Assembly (NCBI RefSeq): GCF_905163445.1
Contig: NC_053187.1
Coordinates: forward strand, 8,246,001 to 8,310,000
DNA from: Pararge aegeria
Taxonomy: Eukaryota > Arthropoda > Insecta > Lepidoptera > Nymphalidae
Direction of reading: 5' to 3'
DNA length: 64,000 nt
Part shown: positions 32,085 to 42,689 of the stretch, piece by piece
How positions within the stretch are numbered: the stretch's first letter is position 1
Layout: each line of letters opens with the position of its first letter
Translations under genes and position numbers: made by a program
The notes under the pieces: model-generated
Databases searched by the model: none
The model's input: the letters and a program-made list of their open reading frames with translations, nothing else
Told to the model about the DNA's origin: nothing

Positions 32085-35000
32085 CTAATTATTAACATTG
32101 CGGGACTTATTCTTGGATGGTGTCGATGAAAAGTTGCAATTGAACGTCATGTCATCGGTAAATATATCAGACATAGATATAGCTTCATTGTTACTCGATG
32201 TGTGGGTTAGGAACTTTTCATACTCCTCCATATTCTCCTTGTCCGGTAGTTTCGCTTCGGAAAACCGAAATATCTTCTTGTTTGTGCTGTCATTAGAGTA
32301 AAATTGCATGCTGTCGGTGGAAGTCTCGTCTTTGAACCCACTGTCCACTCTCATCCAGTTAATATTAGATATTTCTTTTAAAGCTGTCGTATTAATCTTT
32401 GGATTTGTAACAGTCAACTCTGAGGGTTTTATGGCACTTTCATAATAACTAGAAGCGTAGAATGTGTTCTCATTATAGCCGCTATCGAGTCTCTTGAAAC
32501 TCGACGAACTCTCGCCAACACGAGTACCATTCGAGTTGTAGTCAAATTGAGAAACGTTGTCAGTCAATAGTTTGAGATCAATGCTGTTGAAGTCTATCTT
32601 CTTTTGCTCCATGCATAGAGGTATATCAAAATTTTCTAAGCTACTATCTAAAGACATATTCACTGGACTTACGCCTATGGGTGCTCGAATTTTACTTATC
32701 TCATGTGATAGTATACTTTTCTTGTGTTTACCCTTTATGGGTGTTTCGTCAAGTAAGTTATTAACACTAATTATTTGAGTGGAAGACTGTATTTCGGGTG
32801 ATTGCGCTGTTTCAGTTTTAACTAATGTTTGTACACTGGTATCCTCTTCTATGGACCAAGTTACTTGTTTTGCTTTTGGAGAGCTCTCGGAATCCGCTAA
32901 AAATTTTTTATATATTTAATAAATTAATTTATGTTAGTCATCATCCAGAACCTATTTAAGTCCCACTGCAGGGCACAGGCCTCGTTTCTCATAGGAGAGA
33001 CAGTTTTTAGAGCATAGACCCACCATGCTGTTTCAATGCGGATTGATGGGCTTTAACGACTATTAACTGATAATAACCGGAAACGATGGCTTTACGTTCA
33101 CTCCGGCACGGGGGCGATTATTTATTTTAATATAGGCAGATTTTTCAATCCTCAGAGGAATAAATTTCACTGATTTACCTAGAGAGGAGACCTACAATGA
33201 CTCTTTGTGTGTTGCCTTATTTATATGCCTCAGTCAGACATATAAAAAAAATGTTATGTATGCCTCACTCAAATATATATGCGTATATAAATATATATGT
33301 TATATATGCGTCGGTCAGAAATATTAAAAAAAAATTGTAAAATCAACCATATTCATTCACAAATTGTACTGATTCAGATCAAAAGGAAAGAAATATCTGT
33401 CTGGTTCAAATAAAACATACAAGCAATTTCTACATATTCTATACCGTTATGGAAAGAAGATTTGGAAAATGGATTATCTTATTATTAATTATAGTTTAAA
33501 AATCTACATTGAATAAGTTAAGATAAATTATTAATAAGGTAAATAGTAACTAGATAAGAAAATATATACCTTGAGAAATATTATGAAGAGAGCCATCAAT
33601 GCTCATATCCATGCTGAAGTCTAATTTCTGAACTGAGCGACTCCGATTCAAACTCGACATACTTTGACTTCGTTTTTCCGAGAAAGAGCCCCTTTTGCTT
33701 TGTCGGGGAGAGTCTTTGAGGGAAGTGCTTCTTTTTACAATCGATTTAGTCGGCGCGATGTTACAAAAGCATGCAGCCTTTGCGTTACTACTCGACGAAG
33801 AAACAACGCAGTCGAGACAAGTCGCCATAGCTTCGGATTCCGGCGATGTGAAATTGTTTTTCTGCGAAGGGAACAAAGAGTTTACTATGAAAATTTATTA
33901 AATATAAATAAATATACTATGACAATAAACACATCGCCATCTAGCCCCAAAGTAAGCGTAGCTTATGTTATGGGTGCTGAGATAGCTGATGAATATTTTT
34001 TTATGATTATAATGCACATAAATACTTATAATCCAGAAACAGAAAAATCCTATTATAATATTAATGATTATTTAAACTATAAAAAAGCTTGGGTGTGAAT
34101 TGCTCTAGCTTCATAGCTTAATATAAATTTACTGGAAGATGGTGATAACAAAAAAAAAAAAAAATTACCCGGCTAAGTTTGTTGTAGGCTCTTCTTAGAC
34201 CAGGGCGCGTTTAGAACCCTCGTAGCTTTAGATTTAAGTTGGCGAACGAAGTTATCACCATCCCCTTACAATTATGTAAACAAATATGTATGAACGCTTT
34301 ATAAGTGCCTGTGATAGGCCTACATGAATGAAGAAATTTTGAATTTAAGATACAGATAAACACCCAGACACTGAAAAACATTCATGTTCATCAGACGAAC
34401 ATTTTCCAGTTGTGGGAATCGAACCCACGACCTTGGACTCAGAAAGCAGGATCGCTGCCCACTGCGCCACTCGGCGGTCGTATTAGTAGTAGTATTTAGA
34501 GCTTTTTGTGACAGAGCTCGTCTGCCGCAAAGCAGCATTGTTGCAATGCTGTGTTCCGGTCTGAAGGGCGTGGTTGTCGGTGTAGTTGCAGGTACATGAG
34601 GCTTAACACCTACGCCTCAAATTGATTGACACAGGGCGGCATGTTGCAGGACGTGCTCTTTACGTGCCCCGTGAAGTGACCTAACTGTTTTTACGCGATA
34701 TCGTAACGGAACGTTTAATAGCTTGGGGCACGTCTTTTCCAAAGCCTCCCACCCGACCAGAACAGAGAAAATGCAGAAATTATAAATTCCCAATGTGCCC
34801 CTGACGGGAATCGATCCGGGACCTCCCCCTGTAAACCACAGCGCTCACGATATATTTCAAAATTATTTCAAATTGCGAACAAGGGATATTGTTCAATTTA
34901 TTAGGAGGCTCCTTCAATAAGGCAACATGTAACTGTGGTTTTATCAAGTAGAAGTATGTGCAATTACTCATAATCTAGCGCCATTTTCAATAAGTTGTTA

Positions 35001-38000
35001 TAAAACATATAAAAATAGCACATTCCTTTTAAATTTAACTCTTTTTTATAATAATAACGCAACGGGCGACGCGGTTGTTTGCTCAGTTTGATACTGCTGA
35101 GCGCTGAGCATTGTTGCCAATGCACAGCATAAGGCTGAATTTGCGGTCATTCGCCATATTGTTAATAATAAATTTGTAATAATTTTATTCGAGTTCTCAT
35201 ATTAACAACAGAGTATGGCAATAAAGGATTACTATTATTATTATTAAATTTACTATAGTTATGACACAACATCAAAAAGGGCACATCTTTGGTAAATATC
35301 CTTTTATTTTTCTTTTGCCAACACATTCCAGTTTACCTATTAACACTATATGGATCTCTTTAAAAAAAAAATCCATGTAAACTGTGTGAGATACACTCAT
35401 TTGTATATCTAACACACAGTTTACATAGGTTTTTTACACACATTTGTGTATCTAACACACAGTTTACATAGGTTTTTTTAAAAGATCATTGACCAAAGAT
35501 GGGCACGAACTTTTTTGGTATTGTGTTATAACTATGATGTCGTATGAACCAACAAAAACTTTTTAAATTAGGCATAAATTATATACTATCTGTATATTTA
35601 ATTACCTCATCACTGGAAATAGCCTTAGTAACAGGAGATATTGATACAGATGCCAATGAAGATGACGTAGTGGACGTCTGGTTACGCTTCGGCGTCCGAA
35701 ACTCTATGGGGCTGAAACAAGGTTCCCCGAAGTCCACCATATCCAGTATTTTGTTGCGATAGCATGGTTTTCTGTCACTTTGACCTTTGTGTAGCGGTGT
35801 GCCAAACGTCCGCTTCATGCCCTTTGCCACTACATCGCACGACTGAAAAAAAAAACAATATTGTCTTCGGTTCCAACGTACCGAAACATTCCGTTCATTT
35901 CACACCGTCGGCTTGGGCTTCGGTTCAGATTGATTTGAAGCGGAGATTATACCAGCTCACTAACCGAGCTGGTAGGTTTGGACTTGTTGAAACATCCCAC
36001 GCGATCTGCGTGAATTTACATTAATTTGGGTGCATATTGGCTTTAACAAAGGTTCTCATTAGTCGCTTACACTCCACGGTCCACCTCCGGTTTAGATTTT
36101 GATTTCGGTTCGGTTCCAGTTCCGGTTTCGGTTCCGATTTCAGTTTTGTTAAAATAAATTTTAAACCTCAGGCTTCGTTTTCGGTTCCGATAAAAACTCC
36201 TCCGTAACATGCCTCGTCTAAACATCTATAAAATAACCGACCGAGTGCGAGCCGGACTAGCGCGCGGAGGGTTACGATCCATCAATTATCCATGGGAGCC
36301 CCATTAAATATCCATTTATCATTCTGTTTTTTAGTATTTGCATAGCGGCAACAGAAATACATGATCCGTGAAATTTTCAACTCAAATCTTAAAATAAAAT
36401 AAAAAAAACATACATTGCCATCTTGTGTTATGGGTACTAAGATAGCTGATGATTTTTATTTTATCAAAATAATACACATAAATACTTACAATAAACAGAT
36501 AAACACCCAGACACTGAACAACATTCATGTTCATCACACAAACATTTTCCAGTTGTGGGAATCGAACCCACGACCGCGGACTCAGAAAGCAGGTTCGCTG
36601 CCCACTGCGCCACTCAGCCGTCTAACTAATGTCTTACTTTCACGGTTCATAAGAAACAGCCTGACGGACGGATACACAGACAGACGGACAGAACAGCGGC
36701 AACTCAGTCTCTCTCTCCTGGCATGACAACCTTGATGGTCTGATAAATGCAAAAAGGTTCATACAAGTACTTACTAAATCAGGACTAACTGTGACAGGAG
36801 TGTGGCTCTCAAAACTGGATGGTGGACGTTGTTCTATGTGGATTTCGTCATCAGTTTGCTCGGAGTCATCATGATCCATATCGCTGTGCTCTTCGAAGAT
36901 TAACTGCCTTCTTAGCGACCCATTGGCAGTGATTTCGTATTCACCAGATAAGTCCTGGTCCTGGAATTATATTTGTATGCATACAGTTGTAATTTTTTTT
37001 ATTCAGCTACAGGAGGTAGGGGGCTAACCTGGTAAAGGGATATATTAAAACCATACCCCTAATCAGTTTCTACACGAGATCGTCCCACAATGCTTACCGC
37101 TTCGCCAAAAATGTATATTAAGTAAGTAATTTGTACTGAGATGTCATTCAGATTATTATGGTTAAATATTTGTTTATTTATTTATTTACATAGTTTATTT
37201 TTACAAGCAGAACCTAAAAATACTTAAAAAAAAATTATGAGGGATGCCATATCTATGACGAAGCTTGGCTTGGTGTTCTTGCTCAAAAAACGATACGAAG
37301 GCATACCACGGGATCTTCCGATTGCGCCGAAGGGTTTAACTGCCATATTTGCGGCCGTGAATGTCGCTCGCGGATCAGCTTATTTAGCCATACAAAGAAG
37401 TGTCGCTTGGACAGTGTTTGAATCGTCTCTCAAGACGTACAGGCCATTGATATATAATTAATAGTTGGAAAAAAACTAAAAAAATCTCATTATTTATATT
37501 GAAAATTGGAATAATCTTCTCAAATTAGTGTATTGTCATCGGTCCTCGATATGTCTACAAAGTTTGAACGAAATCTGATCGTTCAAAGTAGGACAAAGTC
37601 GAGCTCAAAGGGGTCGGTTACATGCATACATACATACAGGTAAGGTAAGCTAATATAAAGCGTGTAAAAAGACTTTGCATGGGCGTCAGACCGATACGCA
37701 CGCAACAAAGCTACTTTTGCCCAGAGCATAGGGCAAACCAGTGCTTAAATACTTTATTATAAAAAAACTTAAATAAATTATGAGAAAATAACTGTATATT
37801 TAATCAAGACATCATTGCAACATGCTAGTCATTTGGTACCATCCGTATTAGTTCGATTATTATAGCCAAGAACCTAAAATTATTGTAGTCTTATATCTAT
37901 ATCTCACCTGTGTAAAAGTACAGAATTGTTGTAATATTGATTCAATTTCAGGAGGGAGTTCTGGTGGTAGAGAGAGCACTGTCTGCGCTGAAACTACAGT

Positions 38001-40786
38001 TACAATTTATTGACATTCAAATATTACATTCTAGTATTCTCTCATAAAGGTACACTTATTTTGTGTTATGTTATCAGTATTTGAAGCTATTGAGGACAGG
38101 GTGAAAACAAAAAATCTAGGGATTTTTGGTTAAAGTGCAATCTTACATAATTGATATATAATCTATCTATGGTAGTATTTTATATGGTTTAAAAAGAGCT
38201 TCTGTAATACTCTAAACATGAAAGGAGTGTTTCAAAATAACTCCTTAAAGTATTTAACTATATAATAATATGTTGCTGCAAGGTAAAAACATTAAAATTA
38301 TATTTAGTATTTTAATTATATTTAGTTTTTTTTTAATTCTTCTCACTTGCTCACTGCTAAAAAACCAACACGTTAAATTAGAACCCAGTAGGTACCCCAT
38401 AAATCTATAATATAAGACATACCAATAAGATATATCACAAGATAATGCATACTTATTTTATAAAAGCGAAAGTGTGTATGGCTTTTTGTTTGATTGTTGC
38501 CTATGTTCGGGTCAACCATTAAATTAATCTTAATTAAATTTGGCACACATGGCTTGCATCCTGAAGATTGACATTGGATAATATTAATACCGGAAAAGTT
38601 GCTGGTATTAAAAAAAAAAAACAGGCCAGGATTAAATAAAATTGCATTTGTTACCTATACCCAATGGCTTGACTGCTTAACTTATCTTGGTGAAATTTTG
38701 CATATAAATAGTTTGCATCCTGGAGACATACATTAAGTATAGTATACTTTTTACCTACAAAAATTAGAGGTTCTTGCAGGATTTTTAAAACCCAGAATTA
38801 TCATGGACAAAGTCATGGGTTGTAGCTATTTTGTAACAAATTTCATAATGGTTAGACAATTATGCTAGTAGTGCAGCACAGATTTAGGAAGTTTTTGTTT
38901 TATCACAACCATTCTTCAGAGTGCATGTTATGATTTGGCCCAGCGACACTAACATCTGATAATAATCTCCAACCCTCATTGGAGTAGTGAGGAGGATCAA
39001 AGCTCTTAATCCCTCTCTCCTATGAGAGTGGAGACTGGACTCTAATGAGCAGAGGGAGCATGATATTATCTCAATGGCCATTGGACATAGTGGTATGTTG
39101 TTAGAATGGAATGCTTTTGGTTTAGTTAAATTATTATTATCATTAACTTCACTTACAATCTCTTACTTGGACAGTCTTGTCACTTATTAAACTGGTAATA
39201 ATTAAGTTACTCTCAGTTGATGATGATAGAAGTGGTTTAATTTTTTTGGATACTTCTAATGGACTTGGAACAACCATTTCTTGAGAAAAAAATCTGAAAA
39301 TATTAACTCAGTAAGACACCAGTAGGCTGAGTCAGTATCTCAGTTGACACCAAATTTAGGTAGCCACTGTGGACAGTAACCATCAAATAACCTGTTCAAT
39401 CTAAATTTTGAATTCTCAAACCTAAGTTTCCAATTGAGTTCCATTTTAACTCAGTTTGCAGATACAATCATGCAGGTTTAATAATGGTTTGGGTGTTATT
39501 TGATGGCAACTTTGCACAGTTGCTAACTAAATTTGATTACAACTGAGATACAGAATAGCAGCACTTTGTAGCTTACATCTAGAGAACCACTGTTATGCAC
39601 CATTCGATAATGGACATTAGTGCAAAGTCTATTGTCCACAAACCTTGTGTACATAATGTCTTATTAAATAGTTATAATACTAGCCTAGGCTAAATGCTTA
39701 GAATAATAAAATGAGAGTTGTAAAAGTAAAGTTTAGTTTAAGCATTTTTTTATTATCATTAGATTTACACAGCTTTAGAATAATTATTTTCATTGCTACA
39801 CATGGAATTCTAGCTGATAATCAGCAGTGCCTACTTTTATACTTAGTAGGGTATATAGTAAATTGCTTTTACTTGGTTGTGGCACACATCCCTGGCACTT
39901 CTGTTATTAGAGAAATCATCCCATTCCAAGGACAACCCACTAATTTACCCGAATATATTATTTTATTTTATTTAAGTGGGCTGTTGCTACTCAATGCAGG
40001 AATAATTGAACTCTACCAACTTATTCATAGGTTGATTGTGTGACTGCAGGGCATGGGTCTACTCTCAGGATAAAAAGGGGTTAGGTTGCCAGTATGATTT
40101 AGTCCACCATAAGTGCTGATTAAGGGAAAGAGGGAAATGTACTAGCACATATTTCAGGATGTTCAAAAAGAGAAGATATATTTAAAAGGAGAGCTAACAC
40201 TGATCTTCTACATTGTTCCGGGCGATCAAAACAACAACTGTGTATAACTTTTTCTTTTATCTTTTTTATAGAAATAATGGATAATAAAAAAAAAGGAAAG
40301 ATTGATTACCTACATTATAAGAATGCTTGAAAAAGGACAATTGGTACCCTAGATACAAATATATGAAAATAGTGTGCCATATTAATAATTCAGTTAAAAA
40401 TTTTGTGTAAATCCATTACTTTTCGTTTGCATCCTCTGCAATCTTCTCTAAAACAGGATCTGGCGTAGGTTCGAACTGGCTACTGCATGCAACAATATCA
40501 GCTGGTAACAATGTACATGCTTGGTCGATGTCCCATCGGAATGAACCATTTTTTTGTTTTTTGTAGATTTTGCACATTCCCGGACTACGAACATAGTTTA
40601 AAAAAAATTAAAATTAGTTGAAAACAAAAATTTTCTTTATTTTATTAATAATAATAAATATACTTACCTGCATATTGGATTGTGTAACCTTTCAATTAAA
40701 ACTTTATCAAACGGATTTCGAACTCTTTCTTTCGTAGGAGGAGTTGATTTTTTATTACAATTTGGACTGCCATTTCTAACACTCAT
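32085..40786 (-). CDS. bora: Aurora borealis (Bora), Aurora A/Plk1 activator (8 exons)
   Basis: Exons 5' to 3': 40786-40668, 40584-40420, 39293-39157, 37987-37908, 36960-36775, 35842-35606, 33861-33570, 32896-32085. Phases match throughout and give 675 codons plus stop, somewhat longer than fly or human Bora. Bora is a mostly disordered cell-cycle protein that binds Aurora A and, once phosphorylated by cyclin-dependent kinase, lets Aurora A activate Plk1/Polo at mitotic entry. Conserved blocks: RNPFDKVLIERLHNPICSPG (23-42), SFRWDIDQA (about 54-62), FFSQEMVVPSPLEV (96-109), QTVLSLPPELPPEI (about 142-155), SLRRQLIFEE (182-191) and CFSPIEFRTP (271-280). SP/TP sites are frequent. Two DSG motifs, DSGYNENT (543-550) and DSGFKDET (590-597), resemble the SCF-betaTrCP degron DSGYNT of human BORA. 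Introns hold SINEs, a MITE and an opposite-strand ORF. The torsin-like gene lies head-to-head 911 bp away. Confidence 0.92.
32938..33120 (-). mobile_element. SINE-like repeat fragment in bora intron 7
   Basis: CATCATCCAGAACCTATTTA, CCCACTGCAGGGCACAGGCC and CACCATGCTGTTTCAATGCG begin like the reversed family 2 tail. The segment then continues as ATAACCGGAAACGATGGC and GGCACGGGGGCG, as in the copy at 8255. Confidence 0.6.
33226..33335 (+). repeat. Degenerate AT-rich tandem repeat
   Basis: Three diverged copies of TATGCCTCAGTCAGA-ATAT separated by AT runs, in bora intron 7. Confidence 0.5.
33899..34482 (-). mobile_element. SINE (family 1) interrupted by a LINE tail
   Basis: Left part 33899-34045 has the reversed body (CACATCGCCATCTAGCCCC, TATGTTATGGGTGCTGAGA). 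Right part 34337-34482 has AGATAAACACCCAGACACTG, CAGTTGTGGGAATCGAACCC and CACTGCGCCACTCGGCGG, the reversed tRNA-like head. The middle belongs to a LINE. Located in bora intron 6, just downstream of exon 7's acceptor side. Confidence 0.75.
34046..34336 (+). mobile_element. LINE 3' segment inserted in a SINE
   Basis: AAAAAGCTTGGGTGTGAATTG, GATGGTGATAACA plus A-run, ACCCGGCTAAGTTTGTTGTA and CAGGGCGCGTTTAGAACCCT match the reverse complement of 14465-14921. The terminal GACTTTGACTT tail seen there is missing here. Confidence 0.65.
34500..34675 (+). mobile_element. Interspersed repeat (pair of 23640-23850)
   Basis: GCAGCATTGTTGCAATGCTG, GTTCCGGTCTGAAGGGCGTG, AGGCTTAACACCTACGCCTC and ACAGGGCGGCATGTTGCAGG, opposite in orientation to the other copy. 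Confidence 0.6.
34680..34865 (-). mobile_element. SINE (family 3) with tRNA-like head
   Basis: The right end carries the reversed head: ACGGGAATCGATCCGGGAC (box B complement) and CAGCGCTCACG. The body holds CGATATCGTAACGGAACG and GGGGCACGTCTTTTCC. Confidence 0.65.
35254..35536. mobile_element. MITE with about 45-bp terminal inverted repeats
   Basis: The left end TATAGTTATGACACAAC...GCACATCTTTGGTAAAT and right end ATCATTGACCAAAGATGGGC...GTGTTATAACTATGAT are imperfect reverse complements. Inside, a 43-bp unit (TATCTAACACACAGTTTACA) is tandemly repeated at 35406 and 35449, and a third inverted copy lies at about 35373-35398. Located in bora intron 6. Confidence 0.65.
36230..36720 (+). mobile_element. 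Interspersed repeat split by a SINE, bora intron 5
   Basis: The left part (ACCGACCGAGTGCGAGCCGG, GGAGGGTTACGATCC) and the right part (GAAACAGCCTGACGGACGGA, CAGACGGACAGA) are the two halves of a repeat common in Lepidoptera. A family 1 SINE interrupts it. Confidence 0.55.
36395..36622 (-). mobile_element. tRNA-derived SINE (family 1), minus orientation
   Basis: TTGTGTTATGGGTACTAAGA, AAACACCCAGACACTGAACA, GTTGTGGGAATCGAACCCAC and CCACTGCGCCACTCAGCCG. Full reversed head present; the ORF across 36415-36726 is made of this SINE. Confidence 0.8.
37110..37680. mobile_element. Unclassified interspersed repeat, bora intron 4
   Basis: Holds a 74-codon plus ORF (37237-37461) and, after it, GTCATCGGTCCTCGATATGT, ACAAAGTTTGAACGAAATC and ACATGCATACATACATACAG. 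These are 3' sequences I recognise as recurrent in lepidopteran genomes. The coding potential is unconvincing on either strand. Confidence 0.45.
39711..40043 (+). CDS. Possible small membrane protein nested in bora intron 2
   Basis: A 110-codon ORF on the strand opposite bora, entirely within intron 2 (39294-40419). The start has a favourable context (AAAATGA). The product would have about three hydrophobic segments: residues 9-33, around 42-60, and 82-100, with a short polar stretch GTSVIREIIPFQGQPTNLPE (63-82) between the last two. I recognise no family. A decayed SINE begins right at its stop codon. An AT-rich random ORF, or part of an old transposon, remains possible, so confidence is low. 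Confidence 0.3.
   Translation: MRVVKVKFSLSIFLLSLDLHSFRIIIFIATHGILADNQQCLLLYLVGYIVNCFYLVVAHIPGTSVIREIIPFQGQPTNLPEYIILFYLSGLLLLNAGIIELYQLIHRLIV
40040..40135 (-). mobile_element. SINE (family 2) fragment in bora intron 2
   Basis: GACTGCAGGGCATGGGTCTA, CTCTCAGGATAAAAAGGGG and TTAGTCCACCATAAGTGCTG are decayed matches to the reversed family 2 tail. Confidence 0.5.
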
Positions 40787-41696
40787 TTCGAAAATAACGT
40801 AAAAGTTTGAGTTTACATGATGACTACAGACCAGTAAATAAAAGTAATCATGACAAGACCAGACTGACAGACTACAGAAGCATAAATATGTAGGGTCAAT
40901 GAGTATAAAATGTCGTGTAGACACAGAAAAGTTTTGGAATCTAGGCTCTCGGAAATTATTGTCTATGGTAATTCTGTTTCTGTCTTAAATGTAAATTTTG
41001 GGTTTTACGCTATTGATGAATTCTTCAGGAAATTGCAATATCAAATAAACTCCAATTTAAAATCAATCTACAATTATAAAAACACATATAATCTACTCTA
41101 ATAGTAAAATAAAAACAATAGAAATAGGACCCACCACAAGGTAAACTGCCTCACTTGGCATGTTTTAACTATGGTAGTAAAAATTGCGTCTATTGAGAGA
41201 TCACAGCTGCTCCAGTGGAACTGCCACTTCACTCACAGTTCATCAGTTTTTAAAGAACATAGAAGCTTTCAAGATTTGAAATGAATATATTACATAACCA
41301 ATTATTGAAGACTTTAGAAAAACCCGAATAATATTTATTATTTTTATAGGAAAAAACTACTGAAGACATGGCTCTAAGCCTTATTATGAATATTAAACAC
41401 CGAAGACATGGCTGTACGGTTATATAGGTACCTTTGAAGAAAGAAAAAAAAATGACTATTTGACATTGACACTTGACAGCAAAATACGTTTGCCGTTGCT
41501 TTAAAATATTAATTTACATTTTTGATGAAAATAAAACTTTTGTAAACTTGAGACACGTACTTGCCCTATCTTCATCTATACATAATCAAGTGGTGATAGA
41601 TTATAATACTGATATTACAGAGACATACTGTGTACGCGAAGAATAAATTATAGTCTCCTTACTTTCATAATAAGTGAGTAGTGATAAATTTCAATT
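40787..41696. promoter_or_regulatory. Head-to-head promoter region of bora and the torsin-like gene
   Basis: A 910-bp spacer between divergent start codons. It should contain both promoters and 5' leaders; no credible ORF. TTTGACATTGACACTTGACA near 41458-41478 resembles the motif upstream of THUMPD1. I could not fix a TATA box or initiator. Confidence 0.5.
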
Positions 41697-42689
41697 ATGG
41701 ATGATGATATTAGCTACGAACCTATGGACGTTGATTTAAGCGCTCATTCTGCAAGTGTTATGGATATTTCGTACACCAGCTCTAATATTGATTTATCAAT
41801 CGTAAAAACAGAACCACCTGAACAGGATTACTACGTAAAGGAAAGCAGTTTGGATGTTAGACCTGAAACTATCAATAGGTTGATTCTCAACAATATACAA
41901 AATCGGAGCAATTCAGTAACCAGTACCAGAACTGTTAAAAAATTTCAACCATTTCTACTTTTAAGTTTAACTTTATTAATTATATCAATTTTAACACATC
42001 AGATAGTAAACTTTAATTGCTGTGATAATTTAAACATAGAAATATTGAGTCATAACCTTAAAACAAAATTGTATGGACAAACGGTTGCAGTAAGTAATAT
42101 TATAGAAGCATTGGAATCGCAAGAGAGTAGAAAAATCATTTTATTTTATGGAGGCACAGGGGTTGGCAAGACATTCGCCACATCAATAATGTTGGAAAAG
42201 TTACTGAATCATAAAAATATATATCATTATACCATGCCTAGTTTTCTCCAAACATTTTCATCAGAATTCATGCTTGGATTACTATTTTGCAAGTCTGCAG
42301 TTTTAGTTGTGGATGATTTGACCAGAAATGATATTTTAAATATAAAATCGCCTATCAAGGAGTTGATGCTAAAAAGTGAGAAGCTATCAAAAAACATAAC
42401 TATAATATTGATATACAACTGTGATGTTGTATATGAGGAATTTCTTAGGAAGTGCGACAAAGCTTTCCCCTCAGAGTTAAAAAAGAGTCTGGAAGGAATA
42501 AATGCTAAGAAATATTTTATTAAATTTGAATCTTTGACAGAAGAACATTTGCGTTATTGCATTGAAGCTGAAATAACTGATAGAGTAATAAGTGCAAAGG
42601 ATGTCAATAAAATAGTGAAAAATTTTAATGTCTCACTTGATGGCTGTAAAGGTGTACATCAGAAATTGCAGTATATGAAAATTCTATAA
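41697..42689 (+). CDS. Torsin-like AAA+ ATPase with N-terminal membrane anchor
   Basis: Single-exon gene, 330 codons. Order: acidic, Ser-rich N-terminal segment (1-80), one transmembrane helix (about 84-104), then an AAA+ domain beginning LKTKLYGQTVAVSNIIEAL (121-139), as torsins do (KLFGQ...). Walker A is GGTGVGKT (152-159) and Walker B is AVLVVDD (201-207). A candidate sensor-1 Asn is N241 in IILIYNCD. The C-terminal DGCKGVHQKL carries the Gly-Cys-Lys motif typical of torsins. Torsins work in the endoplasmic reticulum and nuclear envelope lumen with LAP1/LULL1-type cofactors. Here the anchor would leave the N-terminus in the cytosol or nucleoplasm. Known torsins usually have GxTGxGKN; the GKT here is the ordinary AAA+ form. 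A torsin-4A-like paralogue is my best guess; a TM-anchored Clp-like ATPase is less likely because of the GCK end. Confidence 0.75.
   Translation: MDDDISYEPMDVDLSAHSASVMDISYTSSNIDLSIVKTEPPEQDYYVKESSLDVRPETINRLILNNIQNRSNSVTSTRTVKKFQPFLLLSLTLLIISILTHQIVNFNCCDNLNIEILSHNLKTKLYGQTVAVSNIIEALESQESRKIILFYGGTGVGKTFATSIMLEKLLNHKNIYHYTMPSFLQTFSSEFMLGLLFCKSAVLVVDDLTRNDILNIKSPIKELMLKSEKLSKNITIILIYNCDVVYEEFLRKCDKAFPSELKKSLEGINAKKYFIKFESLTEEHLRYCIEAEITDRVISAKDVNKIVKNFNVSLDGCKGVHQKLQYMKIL

Noticed and set aside
33664..34098. 144-codon plus ORF
   Set aside because: Opposite strand of bora exon 7 running on into SINE and LINE sequence.
37237..37461. 74-codon plus ORF in bora intron 4
   Set aside because: Lies in an interspersed repeat and has no recognisable domain on either strand.
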